NCBI GenBank assembly: GCA_019449595.1
Contig: JAGRPL010000002.1
Coordinates: 118,148 to 182,147, forward strand
DNA from: Rhodoferax sp.
GTDB lineage: Bacteria > Pseudomonadota > Gammaproteobacteria > Burkholderiales > Burkholderiaceae_C
Direction of reading: 5' to 3'
DNA length: 64,000 nucleotides
Shown: piece by piece, positions 21,100 to 30,337 of the stretch
Layout: every line of letters begins with the position of its first letter
Numbering within the stretch: the first letter of the stretch is position 1
The notes under the pieces: model-generated
The model's database searches: none
The model's input: only the letters and a program-made list of their open reading frames with translations
What the model was told of the DNA's origin: nothing
Program-made: the position numbers and the translations under genes

Positions 21100-22311
21100 T
21101 TACGCGGCGACGGGCGCCAGCCAGGTCTCGGCCAGACGCACCCAATAGGTGGCGCCCAGCGGAATCAGCTGGTCGTTGAAGTCGTAACTGGGGTTGTGCA
21201 GCGTGCAGGGTCCGCCGCCGTGGCCACGGGTGCGGTGCGCCCCGTCGCCATTGAAAATGAAACCGTAGCAACCCGGTTTTGCCTGCAGCATGTAGGCAAA
21301 GTCTTCGGCCCCCATGGTGGGCTCCTGCTCCCGCACGCGGGCTTCGCCCACAATGCCGGCCATCACGCGCCGCGCCACCTCCACCGCCGACTCTGAATTG
21401 ATGGTGGGCGGGTAGTTGCGCACGAACTCGAATTCGCACACCATGCCAAATGCGGCGGCGGTGTGCTGCGCGATCTCCCGCATGCGCTGCTCAATCAGGT
21501 CCAGCACGTCCAGCGTGAAGGTGCGCACCGTGCCGCGCAACTCGCAGCTGTCGGGAACGACATTGGTGGCCTCGCCCGCATGGATCATGGTGACGGACAC
21601 CACCCCGGCATCAATGGGCTTGAGGTTGCGACTGACGATGGTCTGGAAAGCCTGCACCATCTGGCAGGCCACGGGCACCGGGTCTTGCACCGTATGGGGC
21701 ATGGCGGCATGCCCGCCCTTGCCACGCAGGGTGATGGTGAACTCGTTGCTGGACGCCATCACCGGCCCGGCGCTGGCGGCGAACTGGCCCGCTTCACCGC
21801 CCGGCCAGTTGTGCATGCCGAACACCGCCTGGACCGGGAACTTCTCGAACAGGCCGTCCTTGATCATTTCTCGGGCGCCGCCACCGCCCTCTTCTGCCGG
21901 CTGGAAGACCAAGTAGACCGTACCGTCGAAATGGCGGTGGGTGGACAGGTACTGCGCGGCGGCCAGCAACATGGCGGTGTGGCCATCATGGCCGCACGCG
22001 TGCATCTTGCCGGTGTGCTGACTGGCGTGGGCGAAGGTATTGAACTCCTGCATCGGCAGCGCGTCCATGTCGGCCCGCAGGGCAATGGCACGGTCCGAGG
22101 TACCGGCCTTGACCACGCCCACCACCCCGGTGGTCCCCAGGCCCCGGTGCACCGGAATGCCCCACTGCGCGAGCCGGCTGGCGACCACGTCGGCCGTGCG
22201 CGTTTCCTGGAAGCACAGCTCGGGGTGTGCGTGCAGGTCGCGGCGGATCGCGGCCATCTCGGGCGCCGCGGCCACAATGGCCTCAATCAGGTTCATGGCT
22301 ATGTGGTTCAT
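21100..22311 (-). CDS. M20 family amidohydrolase (hippurate hydrolase-like)
   Basis: A 403-residue metallopeptidase-family amidohydrolase. Characteristic motifs are RRDLHAHPEL, LRADMDALPMQE, MHACGHDGHTAML, the catalytic FQPAEEGGGGA and MGAEDFAYML, which supply the dinuclear metal ligands and base. Relatives remove acyl groups from N-acyl amino acids (hippurate, IAA-amino acids, N-acetyl amino acids); the substrate cannot be told from sequence. A second ATG at 22296 is also possible. It converges on coaX and diverges from the molybdenum enzyme across 37 bp. Confidence 0.9.
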   Translation of the reverse strand: MNHIAMNLIEAIVAAAPEMAAIRRDLHAHPELCFQETRTADVVASRLAQWGIPVHRGLGTTGVVGVVKAGTSDRAIALRADMDALPMQEFNTFAHASQHTGKMHACGHDGHTAMLLAAAQYLSTHRHFDGTVYLVFQPAEEGGGGAREMIKDGLFEKFPVQAVFGMHNWPGGEAGQFAASAGPVMASSNEFTITLRGKGGHAAMPHTVQDPVPVACQMVQAFQTIVSRNLKPIDAGVVSVTMIHAGEATNVVPDSCELRGTVRTFTLDVLDLIEQRMREIAQHTAAAFGMVCEFEFVRNYPPTINSESAVEVARRVMAGIVGEARVREQEPTMGAEDFAYMLQAKPGCYGFIFNGDGAHRTRGHGGGPCTLHNPSYDFNDQLIPLGATYWVRLAETWLAPVAA

Positions 22312-22348
22312 GCCACATTATTGCGCTGCAGGCTTTACCATTGCTGCC

Positions 22349-24445
22349 ATGCATGACTCAAACCCGACTTCAGCGCCTGGAGCCCCCCGGGAGGTCCTGG
22401 GTGCCTGCCCCCATGATTGCCCCGACACCTGCTCGCTGGTGACCACTGTGCAGGACGGCGTGGCCATCCGGGTCGCCGGCAATCCGGCCCACCCCCACAC
22501 CGGTGGCGTGCTGTGCACCAAGGTGTCACGCTACCCCGAGCGCACCTACCATCCGGAGCGCGTCCTGCACCCTCTCAAGCGCACGGGCCCCAAGGGGTCG
22601 GGGCAGTTCGAGCGCGTCAGCTGGGAAGCGGCGTTGACCGACATCGCCCGCCGGCTGGGCGCCATTGCCGCCCGGGGTCCGGACGCCGCGCAGGCCATCC
22701 AGCCCTACAGCTACGCCGGCACCATGGGGCTGGTGCAGAGCGAGAGCATGGCCTCGCGTTTCTTCCACGCGCTGGGTGCATCCTTTCTGCACCGCTCCAT
22801 CTGCGCCACCGCCGGCGGCGAGGGGCTCGCCCAGACCCTGGGCGGCAAGGTCGGCATGCGGGTGGAGTTCTTTGCCGAAGCCAAGCTCATCCTGATCTGG
22901 GGCAGCAACTCCATCACCAGCAACCTGCATTTCTGGCGTTACGCACAGCTTGCCAAGCGCAACGGCGCCAAGCTGATCTGCATCGATCCGCGCAAGTCGG
23001 AGACGGCCGACAAGTGCCATGAGCACATTGCGCTGCTGCCCGGAACCGACGCCGCGCTGGCCCTGGCGGTGATGCACGAGCTCATCGTGCACGACTGGCT
23101 CGACCACGATTACCTGGAGCGCCACACCCTGGGCTGGGACGCTCTGCGGGAACGCGCACTGCAGTGGCCTCCCGCCCGCGCCGCCGCCGTGTGCGGCATT
23201 TCCGCGGAACAGATCGCCTCGCTGGCCCGGGACTACGGCGCCTGCCAGCAGCGCGGGGAGCCCGCCGCCATCCGCCTGAACTACGGCATGCAACGCGTGC
23301 ACGGCGGCGGCAACGCAGTCCGTGCCGTGGCCTGCCTGCCAGCCCTGATCGGCGCCTGGCGCCACCGTGCCGGTGGACTCCTGCTGTCGAGCTCCGGCAG
23401 TTTCGCACCGGACAAGACGGCGCTGCAGCGCCCGGACCTGCTGGCCGGGCGCACGCCGCGCACCATCAACATGGTCACCATCGGCGACGATCTGCTGCGC
23501 CCGGCCTCCCCCACTTGGGGGCCGGCCATTGAGGCCCTGGTGGTGTACGACAGCAACCCGGTGGCCGTGGCGCCCGAATCGGCCAAGGTGGCCGCCGGCT
23601 TCGCCCGCGAAGACCTGTTCACCGTCGTGCTGGAGCATTTCCAGACCGATACGGCCGACTACGCCGACTACATCCTGCCCGCCACCACCCAACTGGAGCA
23701 CTGGGACATCCACACCAGTTACGGCCACACCGACGTGCTGCTGAACCGCCCGGCCATCGCTCCGCGGGGCGAGGCCAAGCCCAACACGCAGATCTTTCGG
23801 GAACTGGCCGCCCACATGGGGCTGACCGACCCCTGCTTTGCGGAAACGGACGAAGCCCTGTGCCGCGCGGCATTTGGCGCATCGGTCGACTTTGAACTGT
23901 TGCTGCGCCAGGGCTTTGCCCCCCAGGCCCTGCCCGAAGCGCCGTTCGCACAGGGCGGCTTTCCTACTCCGTCAGGGCGTTGCGAATTTTTCAGCACGCG
24001 CCTGCAGGCCCAGGGGCTCGACGCCCTGCCCAGCTATGTCCCCAACCATGAAGCCGCTGGCACGTCGGCCGCGTACCCGCTGGCCATGATCTCGCCACCG
24101 GCGCGCAACTTCCTCAACTCCAGCTTTGTCAACGTGGCGAGTCTGCAGGAGAGCGAGGGTGAGCCCATTCTGGAGATACACGCCAGCGACGCCCAGGTCC
24201 GGGCCATCCAGTCCGGCGACGTGGTGCGGGTATTCAACCGGCGCGGCGAGTACCGCTGCAAGGCCGTGGTGTCCGCACGCGCCCGCCCCGGCGTGGTCAA
24301 CGGCCTGGGCGTGTGGTGGCGCAAGCTGGGACTGGCCGGCACCAATGTCAACCAGCTCACCAGCCAGGCGCTGACCGACATGGGCCAGGGCCCCACGTTT
24401 TACGACTGTCTGGTGGAGGTGGCGGGCGTGCCGGCCCTCAGGTAG
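22349..24445 (+). CDS. Molybdopterin-dependent oxidoreductase (formate dehydrogenase/DMSO reductase family)
   Basis: A 698-residue catalytic subunit-like protein. The N-terminal [4Fe-4S] site is formed by Cys20, Cys24, Cys28 and Cys56 (CPHDCPDTC ... VLCTK). The rest is the molybdopterin bis-guanine dinucleotide fold, with GSNSITSNLHFW, DPRKSETADKC and VYDSNPVAVAP segments and a C-terminal MoCo-binding domain. There is no twin-arginine signal, so it is cytoplasmic. No partner FeS or membrane subunits and no molybdenum cofactor genes are nearby, and the reaction is unknown. The last 8 bp overlap the convergent HD-GYP gene. Confidence 0.88.
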   Translation: MHDSNPTSAPGAPREVLGACPHDCPDTCSLVTTVQDGVAIRVAGNPAHPHTGGVLCTKVSRYPERTYHPERVLHPLKRTGPKGSGQFERVSWEAALTDIARRLGAIAARGPDAAQAIQPYSYAGTMGLVQSESMASRFFHALGASFLHRSICATAGGEGLAQTLGGKVGMRVEFFAEAKLILIWGSNSITSNLHFWRYAQLAKRNGAKLICIDPRKSETADKCHEHIALLPGTDAALALAVMHELIVHDWLDHDYLERHTLGWDALRERALQWPPARAAAVCGISAEQIASLARDYGACQQRGEPAAIRLNYGMQRVHGGGNAVRAVACLPALIGAWRHRAGGLLLSSSGSFAPDKTALQRPDLLAGRTPRTINMVTIGDDLLRPASPTWGPAIEALVVYDSNPVAVAPESAKVAAGFAREDLFTVVLEHFQTDTADYADYILPATTQLEHWDIHTSYGHTDVLLNRPAIAPRGEAKPNTQIFRELAAHMGLTDPCFAETDEALCRAAFGASVDFELLLRQGFAPQALPEAPFAQGGFPTPSGRCEFFSTRLQAQGLDALPSYVPNHEAAGTSAAYPLAMISPPARNFLNSSFVNVASLQESEGEPILEIHASDAQVRAIQSGDVVRVFNRRGEYRCKAVVSARARPGVVNGLGVWWRKLGLAGTNVNQLTSQALTDMGQGPTFYDCLVEVAGVPALR

Positions 24446-25586
24446 CCGCGGCCATGGCCATGTACTCCGCCTTCTTGGCGATATCGAGGTCGGAGTCCGC
24501 GAAACGCTCGGCAATATCGCGGAACTCGTTGGCGATGGCCAGGAAGGCATCCACCACGTCGGGGTCGAAGTGCCGCCCCTTGCCCGCCAGGATGATCTCC
24601 ACCGCCTTTTCGTGGGACATGCCGTTCTTGTACACGCGCCGGCTGATGACGGCGTCGTAGACATCTGCCAGGGCCATCAGACGGGCAGAAATCGGAATGG
24701 CCTCGCCGGCCAACCCCTGCGGGTACCCCGTGCCGTCCCACTTCTCCTGGTGGGAATAGGCAATTTCCTTGGCGATGGAGAAAAAATCCAGCTTGCATCC
24801 GAGCAGGTTCTCGGCGTATTCGATGGCATCACGCCCCAGCGTGGTGTGCGTCTTCATGATTTCCATCTCGTCCGGCTCGAACCGCCCGGGCTTGAGCAGG
24901 ATACGGTCCGGGATGCCCACCTTGCCGATGTCGTGCAGGGGGGCAGACTTGTACAGCAGCTCGATGTTGTGCGCCGTCAGGAAGCGGGAAAACCGCGGGT
25001 GACTCTTCAGGTGCACCCCCAGGGCGCGCACATACTGCTGCGTGCGGCGGATGTGGTTGCCGGTTTCGAAGTCGCGCGTCTGGGCCAGCGAGGTCATCGC
25101 CAGCATGGTGGCGTGCTGGGTGATGGCAATTTCCTCCGACCGGTGGTCGACCACTTCCTCCAACCGCTCGTTGATCATGCGCACCAGGTGCACGCTGGAG
25201 TGGTGGGCCAGCTGCACCTTGACGCGGGCCTTGAAGATTTCCGGGTGGATGGGCAGCGGAATGTATTCGTTGGCCCCGCTCTGGAAACCCTGGAGTTCCT
25301 CCTCGGCAGTGCGCCCGCCACCAAACAGCAGGACAGGAATATTCGAGGTCGTCATCGAACATTTCAGCTGACGGCACAACTCGCACGCGTTGCCGTCCTC
25401 CGGGTCGGCGCTGAGCAAAACCAGGTCCAGCGGCCGTCGCTCGCGCGCCGATTGCAGCAGGTGGTCTCCATCGTGCACCACGGAGATGGCACACACGTCC
25501 CGCAGCAGCGACGGCACCCACGCCAGACGGGCACCGGGGTTGTCGAGCATCACGGCCTGGGGTTTGGTGTTGGGAAACAGATCCAT
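24438..25586 (-). CDS. HD-GYP c-di-GMP phosphodiesterase with degenerate receiver domain
   Basis: A 382-residue protein, last in the signalling operon. The N-terminal ~125 residues have the size and ending of a receiver domain, but the phosphoacceptor aspartate is Ser59 (DLVLLSADPED) and the lysine loop reads YIPLPIHP, so it should not be phosphorylated in the standard way. The C-terminal HD-GYP domain is intact: HDIGKVGIPDRILLKPG (His218-Asp219) and DGTGYPQGL (GYP 287-289), predicting hydrolysis of c-di-GMP to pGpG or GMP. It lies 18 bp after the PAS kinase gene. Confidence 0.93.
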   Translation of the reverse strand: MDLFPNTKPQAVMLDNPGARLAWVPSLLRDVCAISVVHDGDHLLQSARERRPLDLVLLSADPEDGNACELCRQLKCSMTTSNIPVLLFGGGRTAEEELQGFQSGANEYIPLPIHPEIFKARVKVQLAHHSSVHLVRMINERLEEVVDHRSEEIAITQHATMLAMTSLAQTRDFETGNHIRRTQQYVRALGVHLKSHPRFSRFLTAHNIELLYKSAPLHDIGKVGIPDRILLKPGRFEPDEMEIMKTHTTLGRDAIEYAENLLGCKLDFFSIAKEIAYSHQEKWDGTGYPQGLAGEAIPISARLMALADVYDAVISRRVYKNGMSHEKAVEIILAGKGRHFDPDVVDAFLAIANEFRDIAERFADSDLDIAKKAEYMAMAAAT

Positions 25587-25604
25587 AGATTTGCAGCCTG
25601 TGTG

Positions 25605-27227
25605 TTAAGCCGGCAGGGCTTGCCGGATTTCCTTGTCGCCGTACAGGGGAAACAGCAACGTGACCGAAGTTCCTTTTCCCGGTGTGCTGTCGATCAGCAC
25701 CTCGCCGCCCAGATTGCCCATGAGCTCCTTGACAATGCTCATGCCCAGACCCGTGCCTGGCGTGCTGCCCGAGGTATCCACCCGGTAGAAGCGTTCGAAA
25801 ACCCGCGGCAGATGCTGCTTCTCGATGCCGATGCCATGGTCCTGGATCACGATGCCCACCAGCGGACGGTTGTTGGTGACCGCCGGCTCCGCCTGGTAGA
25901 TCTGTACCGCGCTGCTGGCCGGCGAGTATTTATAGGCGTTGGAGAGCACGTTGAGGATGGTTTGCCGCGCCTTGCCCTGGTCCGCCTTGCAGTACAGGTC
26001 GGGCAGGGAAATGACTGGTGCCGAGCGCCCCTCCGGCAGGTTGAAGCTGTCGGCAATCTCCTGCACCAGCGACTTCAGGTTCACGCGGGTGAAGACAAAG
26101 TCCTTGCCCTTGCGGGCCTCGATGCGGGCCAGGTCCAGCAGTTCATCCAGGATGGTGGCCATCCGCTGGGACTGGGCCAGAATGATGTTCTGGAACTCCT
26201 TGCGTTCTCTTTCCTCGAATTCGCGGGTCGCCAGCAGCTCGGCAAAACCCAGTATGTTGGCCATAGGCGTGCGCAGTTCGTGCGCCGCCGTCGACAGAAA
26301 CTCCGATTTCATGTCCTCCACGATGACCGCATGGGTCACATCGCGCAGATACAGGATTTGCGACACCGTGACCGCGCTGTTGGTGTTCAGGCTGACGTGC
26401 AGGATGCACCGGGTCGGGAACACCAGCTCAATCAGCTCACCGCCGATCTTGCCGGGTGATATGGCCAGTGCCCGCAGGGCCTGCATGCCCGGGAAGGGTC
26501 GCGTGGACACGCACAGCGCGTTGATCTTTTCACCCAGCGCCTCGTCCGTCAGCCCCAGGACCGTCTCCGGCGCCATGCCGGTGAGCTGCTGGAACGCCGG
26601 ATTGACATACTTCACCCGCAACTGCTGGTCAAAGGTCACGAAGGCGTCCGTGCTCAGGGAAAAAATGGCATCCAGCTGCTCGGTGCGGTCTTTCACCTGG
26701 GCCCGGATGAACTGCTGTTCCGTGATATCGGTGGCCGACCCGGCCATGCGGATGACCTTGCCCGTGTGGTCGTGGCGCGCACGCCCGCGAATCTGGAAGC
26801 AGCGGTAACTGTGGTCGTAGCAGCGCAGCCGCAGTTCGGTCTGGAAGAAATCCGTCTCCCGGCGCAGATGCAGCAGAAACTGGTGGCTGATCCGGTCCAC
26901 GTCGTCCGGGTGTATGAGTTTGACCCAGAGCTTGAACGACACGATGGGGGTGCTGCTTTCGTACCCCAGCATGCTCATCAGACGCGCGGAAATGTAGAGG
27001 TCGTCAGCCCCTCCGTTCCAGTCCCAGATGACCTCGTTGGAGCCCTCGCAGGCAATCTCCCAGCGCTCTTCGCTGATCCGCAATTCGTTCGAGATGCGCT
27101 GGCGCTGCGTCAGCTCCTCCTTCAGGCGCCGGGTGTGAAACCACAGCGCGCCGGCGATCACCAGCAACAGGAATACCGGCAGGGCCACCAGCAGCACCAG
27201 CGCAGTGCGGCTGACCTCGAACATCAA
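25605..27227 (-). CDS. PAS-containing membrane sensor histidine kinase
   Basis: A 540-residue kinase. One membrane helix (about residues 8-30) is followed by two PAS domains (~50-170, with a PAC segment ending GSATDITEQ, and ~182-300). The kinase core is complete: H-box AAHELRTPM with His316, N-box LNVLSNAYKYSP, G1 DHGIGI, F-box FERFYRVD and G2 GTGLGMSIVKEL. It is the only complete histidine kinase of the operon and the likely phosphate donor for its receivers. It is 73 bp after the GGDEF-like gene. Confidence 0.93.
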   Translation of the reverse strand: MMFEVSRTALVLLVALPVFLLLVIAGALWFHTRRLKEELTQRQRISNELRISEERWEIACEGSNEVIWDWNGGADDLYISARLMSMLGYESSTPIVSFKLWVKLIHPDDVDRISHQFLLHLRRETDFFQTELRLRCYDHSYRCFQIRGRARHDHTGKVIRMAGSATDITEQQFIRAQVKDRTEQLDAIFSLSTDAFVTFDQQLRVKYVNPAFQQLTGMAPETVLGLTDEALGEKINALCVSTRPFPGMQALRALAISPGKIGGELIELVFPTRCILHVSLNTNSAVTVSQILYLRDVTHAVIVEDMKSEFLSTAAHELRTPMANILGFAELLATREFEERERKEFQNIILAQSQRMATILDELLDLARIEARKGKDFVFTRVNLKSLVQEIADSFNLPEGRSAPVISLPDLYCKADQGKARQTILNVLSNAYKYSPASSAVQIYQAEPAVTNNRPLVGIVIQDHGIGIEKQHLPRVFERFYRVDTSGSTPGTGLGMSIVKELMGNLGGEVLIDSTPGKGTSVTLLFPLYGDKEIRQALPA

Positions 27228-27300
27228 CGGATGCCCTCCGCTGCACGCGGTGCGTGCAGGAGGCCGGAAATCGGACAGGGGGGTGCCATGGTTAATCGCC

Positions 27301-28800
27301 CTACAAGGTGCCGCGCAAGCCCGCCTGCGGCGTCTGCAGCGGCTCTATGCCCTGCACATACGCCTTCTCGCTGTACAGGTGGACGCGATTGCCGCCCTCC
27401 TTGCGTGCCAGCAGCAGGGCCATGTCGGCGTGTTCGACCAGCTGGGACGCATCGCTTCCATCCTGCGGAAACCGGGCGCAGCCCACACTGCCGCCCATGA
27501 CCAGTTTCTGTTTCCTGAGCAGGATCGGGGTTGACAGTGCCTTGATGACCCTGGAGGCCATCAGGGTCAGGTCGGGCTCATGCTCCAGACCGGCCAGCAG
27601 GATGGCGAACCGGTCATGGCCCGTGCGGGCCAGGATGTCACAGCCGCGGATGGCCTCCTGCAGGCGCTCACTCACGGCCAGCAGGACGGCTTCGCTCATG
27701 CCCTGGTCTTCCGTGTCATGGATCCACTGCAGCCGGTCCAGGGCGATGGACAGCAAGGCGACACCCGTGCCGGTCCGGCTGGCCGCGTACAGTTTTCTTT
27801 CGACCAGATCCCGGAACAGGGCCTGGTTGGGCAATCCGGTCAGCGTGTCGTGGTAGACGGCATCCAGCATGGAGCGCTCGGCGCTGAGCATCATGTCCTG
27901 GTCCGACAACAGCGCGATGTAGGCCACCGTTTCGGCCGCGGTGTCCCGGATGGCCGTAACCGACATCCACTGGCCCAGCGACTGGCCGTTGGGAGCGACG
28001 GTGACGACTTCCCCCTGCCAGTGGCCGTGGGACTTGAGATCGTCCCAAAACGCGCTGTGGCCCATCAGGTCCTCGTGGCCGACCCGGAACATGGCGGGCA
28101 TGACGCCCAGGAGCTCCTCGCTGGCGCGGCCGGCATGGCCCGCAAACACGCCGTCGACCGCAATGATCTGGCCGTCCGGGTCGGTCACCAGCGCCCCCTG
28201 GTGCCGCCGCATCACCAGCTTGAACATGTGATCGGTATCCATGTCGGTCTGCGCGTCCGATGACAGGTCGCGCAGAATCCAGCACATGCAGGTGTTGTCA
28301 CCATCCGGCAGAGACAGGCAGCTGACCGCAAACAGGCGCGCCCTGGCCGGATCGCCACCCGGATAGAGAAAATACTGGGCCTGTTCGAAGGCCGGGCTGT
28401 GGCTGCCATCCGCCAGGCCCGAGAGCATGATTTCCAGGTGTCCCAGGTGAAACGGCGCGACCACCTGCTGAAGCTGCCAGACCGTGCCCTTGTCCAGCAG
28501 GAACAGGGCGCGTGCCGCGTCGGTGGCGTGCAGGATTTCCCCGTGGCGGTTGATCACCAGGCACAGTTCGTGGAACGTCGGATTCAGGGTCCCCAGAACC
28601 TCGCGCGCCTGCGCCAGCTGGGCATGGGAGGCCTTCAGCTTTTCGTGGCGGCGCGCCAGGTCGTGGTGGCGCCCGACAAGCTCCTGGAAGTCTTCCGCAT
28701 ACTGGGCCAGCTGCCGCTGCAGGGAAGATTCGTCGTGGGCAACCGGCGCCGCGGCCGCTTGCGCGCCGGACGCCAGCCGCGGTGAAACAATGCTGGTCAT
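27301..28800 (-). CDS. PAS-GGDEF protein with degenerate active site (GHDRF) and intact I-site
   Basis: A 499-residue cytosolic protein. Coiled-coil-like residues 25-70 precede two PAS-like regions (~70-180 and ~185-300) and a GGDEF domain (~310-485) with the usual YHDTLTGLPNQALF entry. The catalytic motif is GHDRF (394-398) instead of GGDEF, so diguanylate cyclase activity is not expected. RGCD (385-388) lies exactly five residues before it, the place of the RxxD inhibitory site that binds c-di-GMP. This suggests a receptor role. The ATG overlaps the upstream receiver gene by 4 bp. The frame is open further upstream, but 28800 is the coupled start. Confidence 0.9.
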   Translation of the reverse strand: MTSIVSPRLASGAQAAAAPVAHDESSLQRQLAQYAEDFQELVGRHHDLARRHEKLKASHAQLAQAREVLGTLNPTFHELCLVINRHGEILHATDAARALFLLDKGTVWQLQQVVAPFHLGHLEIMLSGLADGSHSPAFEQAQYFLYPGGDPARARLFAVSCLSLPDGDNTCMCWILRDLSSDAQTDMDTDHMFKLVMRRHQGALVTDPDGQIIAVDGVFAGHAGRASEELLGVMPAMFRVGHEDLMGHSAFWDDLKSHGHWQGEVVTVAPNGQSLGQWMSVTAIRDTAAETVAYIALLSDQDMMLSAERSMLDAVYHDTLTGLPNQALFRDLVERKLYAASRTGTGVALLSIALDRLQWIHDTEDQGMSEAVLLAVSERLQEAIRGCDILARTGHDRFAILLAGLEHEPDLTLMASRVIKALSTPILLRKQKLVMGGSVGCARFPQDGSDASQLVEHADMALLLARKEGGNRVHLYSEKAYVQGIEPLQTPQAGLRGTL

Positions 28801-29159
28801 TTCAGTTTCTCCCGAAGCCAACTCACCACCTGCAGCGGGCTGAATGGCTTGATGAAATACGCGTCCGCGCCCAGGTCCTGCCCGAGCCGGTAGTCCGCGG
28901 CCTGCCCCCGCGCCGTGATGATGGCCACCAGGGTGTTCTTGAGCTCGGGATCGGCCCGGACGGCCTGCAGGACCTGCAGGCCATCGATCTCTCCGGGCAT
29001 CATGATGTCTAGCAGCACGGCTTGCGGCCGGTGGGTTCGGCACGCTTCCAGCGCGCTGGTTCCGTCACTGGCTTCGGCCAGGTCGTACTCCCGGCTGAGG
29101 GTGATGGAAAGCAGGCGCCGGATGTCCGGGTGGTCATCCACGATGAGAATTTTTTTCAT
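28797..29159 (-). CDS. Single-domain response regulator (CheY-like)
   Basis: A 120-residue receiver with no output domain. All key residues are present: Asp8-Asp9 (ILIVDDHPD), phosphoacceptor Asp51 (VLLDIMMPG), Thr82 (IITARG) and Lys104 (FIKPFSP). It overlaps both neighbours by 4 bp (ATGA at each end), so it is translationally coupled between the kinase-like protein and the GGDEF-like protein. It probably works as a phosphate shuttle or protein-interaction switch in the relay. Confidence 0.93.
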   Translation of the reverse strand: MKKILIVDDHPDIRRLLSITLSREYDLAEASDGTSALEACRTHRPQAVLLDIMMPGEIDGLQVLQAVRADPELKNTLVAIITARGQAADYRLGQDLGADAYFIKPFSPLQVVSWLREKLK

Positions 29160-30337
29160 GTCGAGCTCTTCGGGTTCTGTTGGGGGGCCGGACTGCTCGC
29201 CGATATCTGCGCCAGCAGCTCCATCTCTGCGTCCGATACATTGGAATTGGCCGGTGGGTTCGGTATGAGAAACGCCAGGTCCTGTGCGTACTTTTCGGCC
29301 TGCTTGCCCGCCGGGCAATTCGCACACGCGGCCAGACTGCCGGCCTGACCCGGGGCACTGATGGGCAGCACCAGGTCGAACGACTCGATGCCCTCGCCCT
29401 GCCCGCCTTCCAGTGCGGTGCCGGTATGGGTGACGGACAAGCGCCCGCCGTGCAGCTCCAGGATGCGCCGGCAAATCTGGGTCCGGATACCGGCATCCAG
29501 CCGCAGGATGGTGCTGGCACCCGGCGCCGCACCGGCCTGCGTCCGGCCGGCTCCCGCGGCGTGGAAGAAATGGCTGCTCAACACGGTATAGCCGCCGTTC
29601 TGGCGCACCCGCAGCTCGATCTGGCTGTGGGGCGGGGCGCTGTCTCCCAAGCCCTCCAGAAGGCTTCTCAACGCGCACTTGAGCCAGTTGGCATCACCGT
29701 ACAGCACGCCGGTGGCCTGCGGCGAGCTGGCGGGCTCCGTGCGGACCCGGTAATCGCACTTCTGGCGGGGCATTTCCTGCAAGACGTCTTCAATCAGGGT
29801 CGGCAGCGACAGGCGGGCTCCCTGGTTGAAGGCGTCGATCTGGTGCAACTGGGCCAGCTGGTCAAACGCCACCAGCAGGCGGCTCACCCGGTCGGTAGCC
29901 TGCCGCACGGCATCGTCCCGCGCCGGCTCGCCCCGTTGCGCGCCGGCAAGCTGGTCGCGCAACACGCTCAGTTCATGGCGTGTTTCCTGGTCCAGCAACC
30001 GGAAGAAGTCGGCATCGCGTTCCTCCAGCGCCGGCGGGACGACCGACGGTTGCACCGGCGTGACAAAAAGGACATAGCCTTTGGGCTCACGCTTGCACAG
30101 GTGAATGGCCACGGCTCCGGCATCCGTGAGCGTGCCTATGTCCACTGCCACCGGGGCCTTGAGCGAGCCGTCGGCCACCTGGCGGATCAGCTGCTGGAGT
30201 TTGGGCGCTGCCGCCAGGCACAGGCGGATCCAGGGCCGGGCGGCCCGGTTGAAATCGGTGACCAGCCCGTCCGGGTTGAGCTGGATGACCCCTTCGACCA
30301 TCTGCTCGACCAGGCGCATGTCGAGTTCCAGATTCAT
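29156..30337 (-). CDS. Histidine-kinase-like protein with degenerate ATPase domain
   Basis: A 393-residue protein. The N-terminus (1-95) looks like a PAS domain (GVIQLNPDGLVTDFNRAA). A dimerisation-helix segment contains ETRHELSVLRDQL (His121), and a HATPase-like fold follows, ending RRILELHGGRLSVTHTG. The ATP motifs are lost: the N-box asparagine is replaced (SLLEGLGDSAPP), no DxGxG is present, and the G2 position reads AGIRTQIC. A CxxC-containing tail (CANCPAGKQAEKY) extends beyond the kinase fold. It is probably a scaffold, phosphotransfer or sensor partner rather than a kinase. It overlaps both flanking genes by 4 bp. Confidence 0.8.
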   Translation of the reverse strand: MNLELDMRLVEQMVEGVIQLNPDGLVTDFNRAARPWIRLCLAAAPKLQQLIRQVADGSLKAPVAVDIGTLTDAGAVAIHLCKREPKGYVLFVTPVQPSVVPPALEERDADFFRLLDQETRHELSVLRDQLAGAQRGEPARDDAVRQATDRVSRLLVAFDQLAQLHQIDAFNQGARLSLPTLIEDVLQEMPRQKCDYRVRTEPASSPQATGVLYGDANWLKCALRSLLEGLGDSAPPHSQIELRVRQNGGYTVLSSHFFHAAGAGRTQAGAAPGASTILRLDAGIRTQICRRILELHGGRLSVTHTGTALEGGQGEGIESFDLVLPISAPGQAGSLAACANCPAGKQAEKYAQDLAFLIPNPPANSNVSDAEMELLAQISASSPAPQQNPKSST

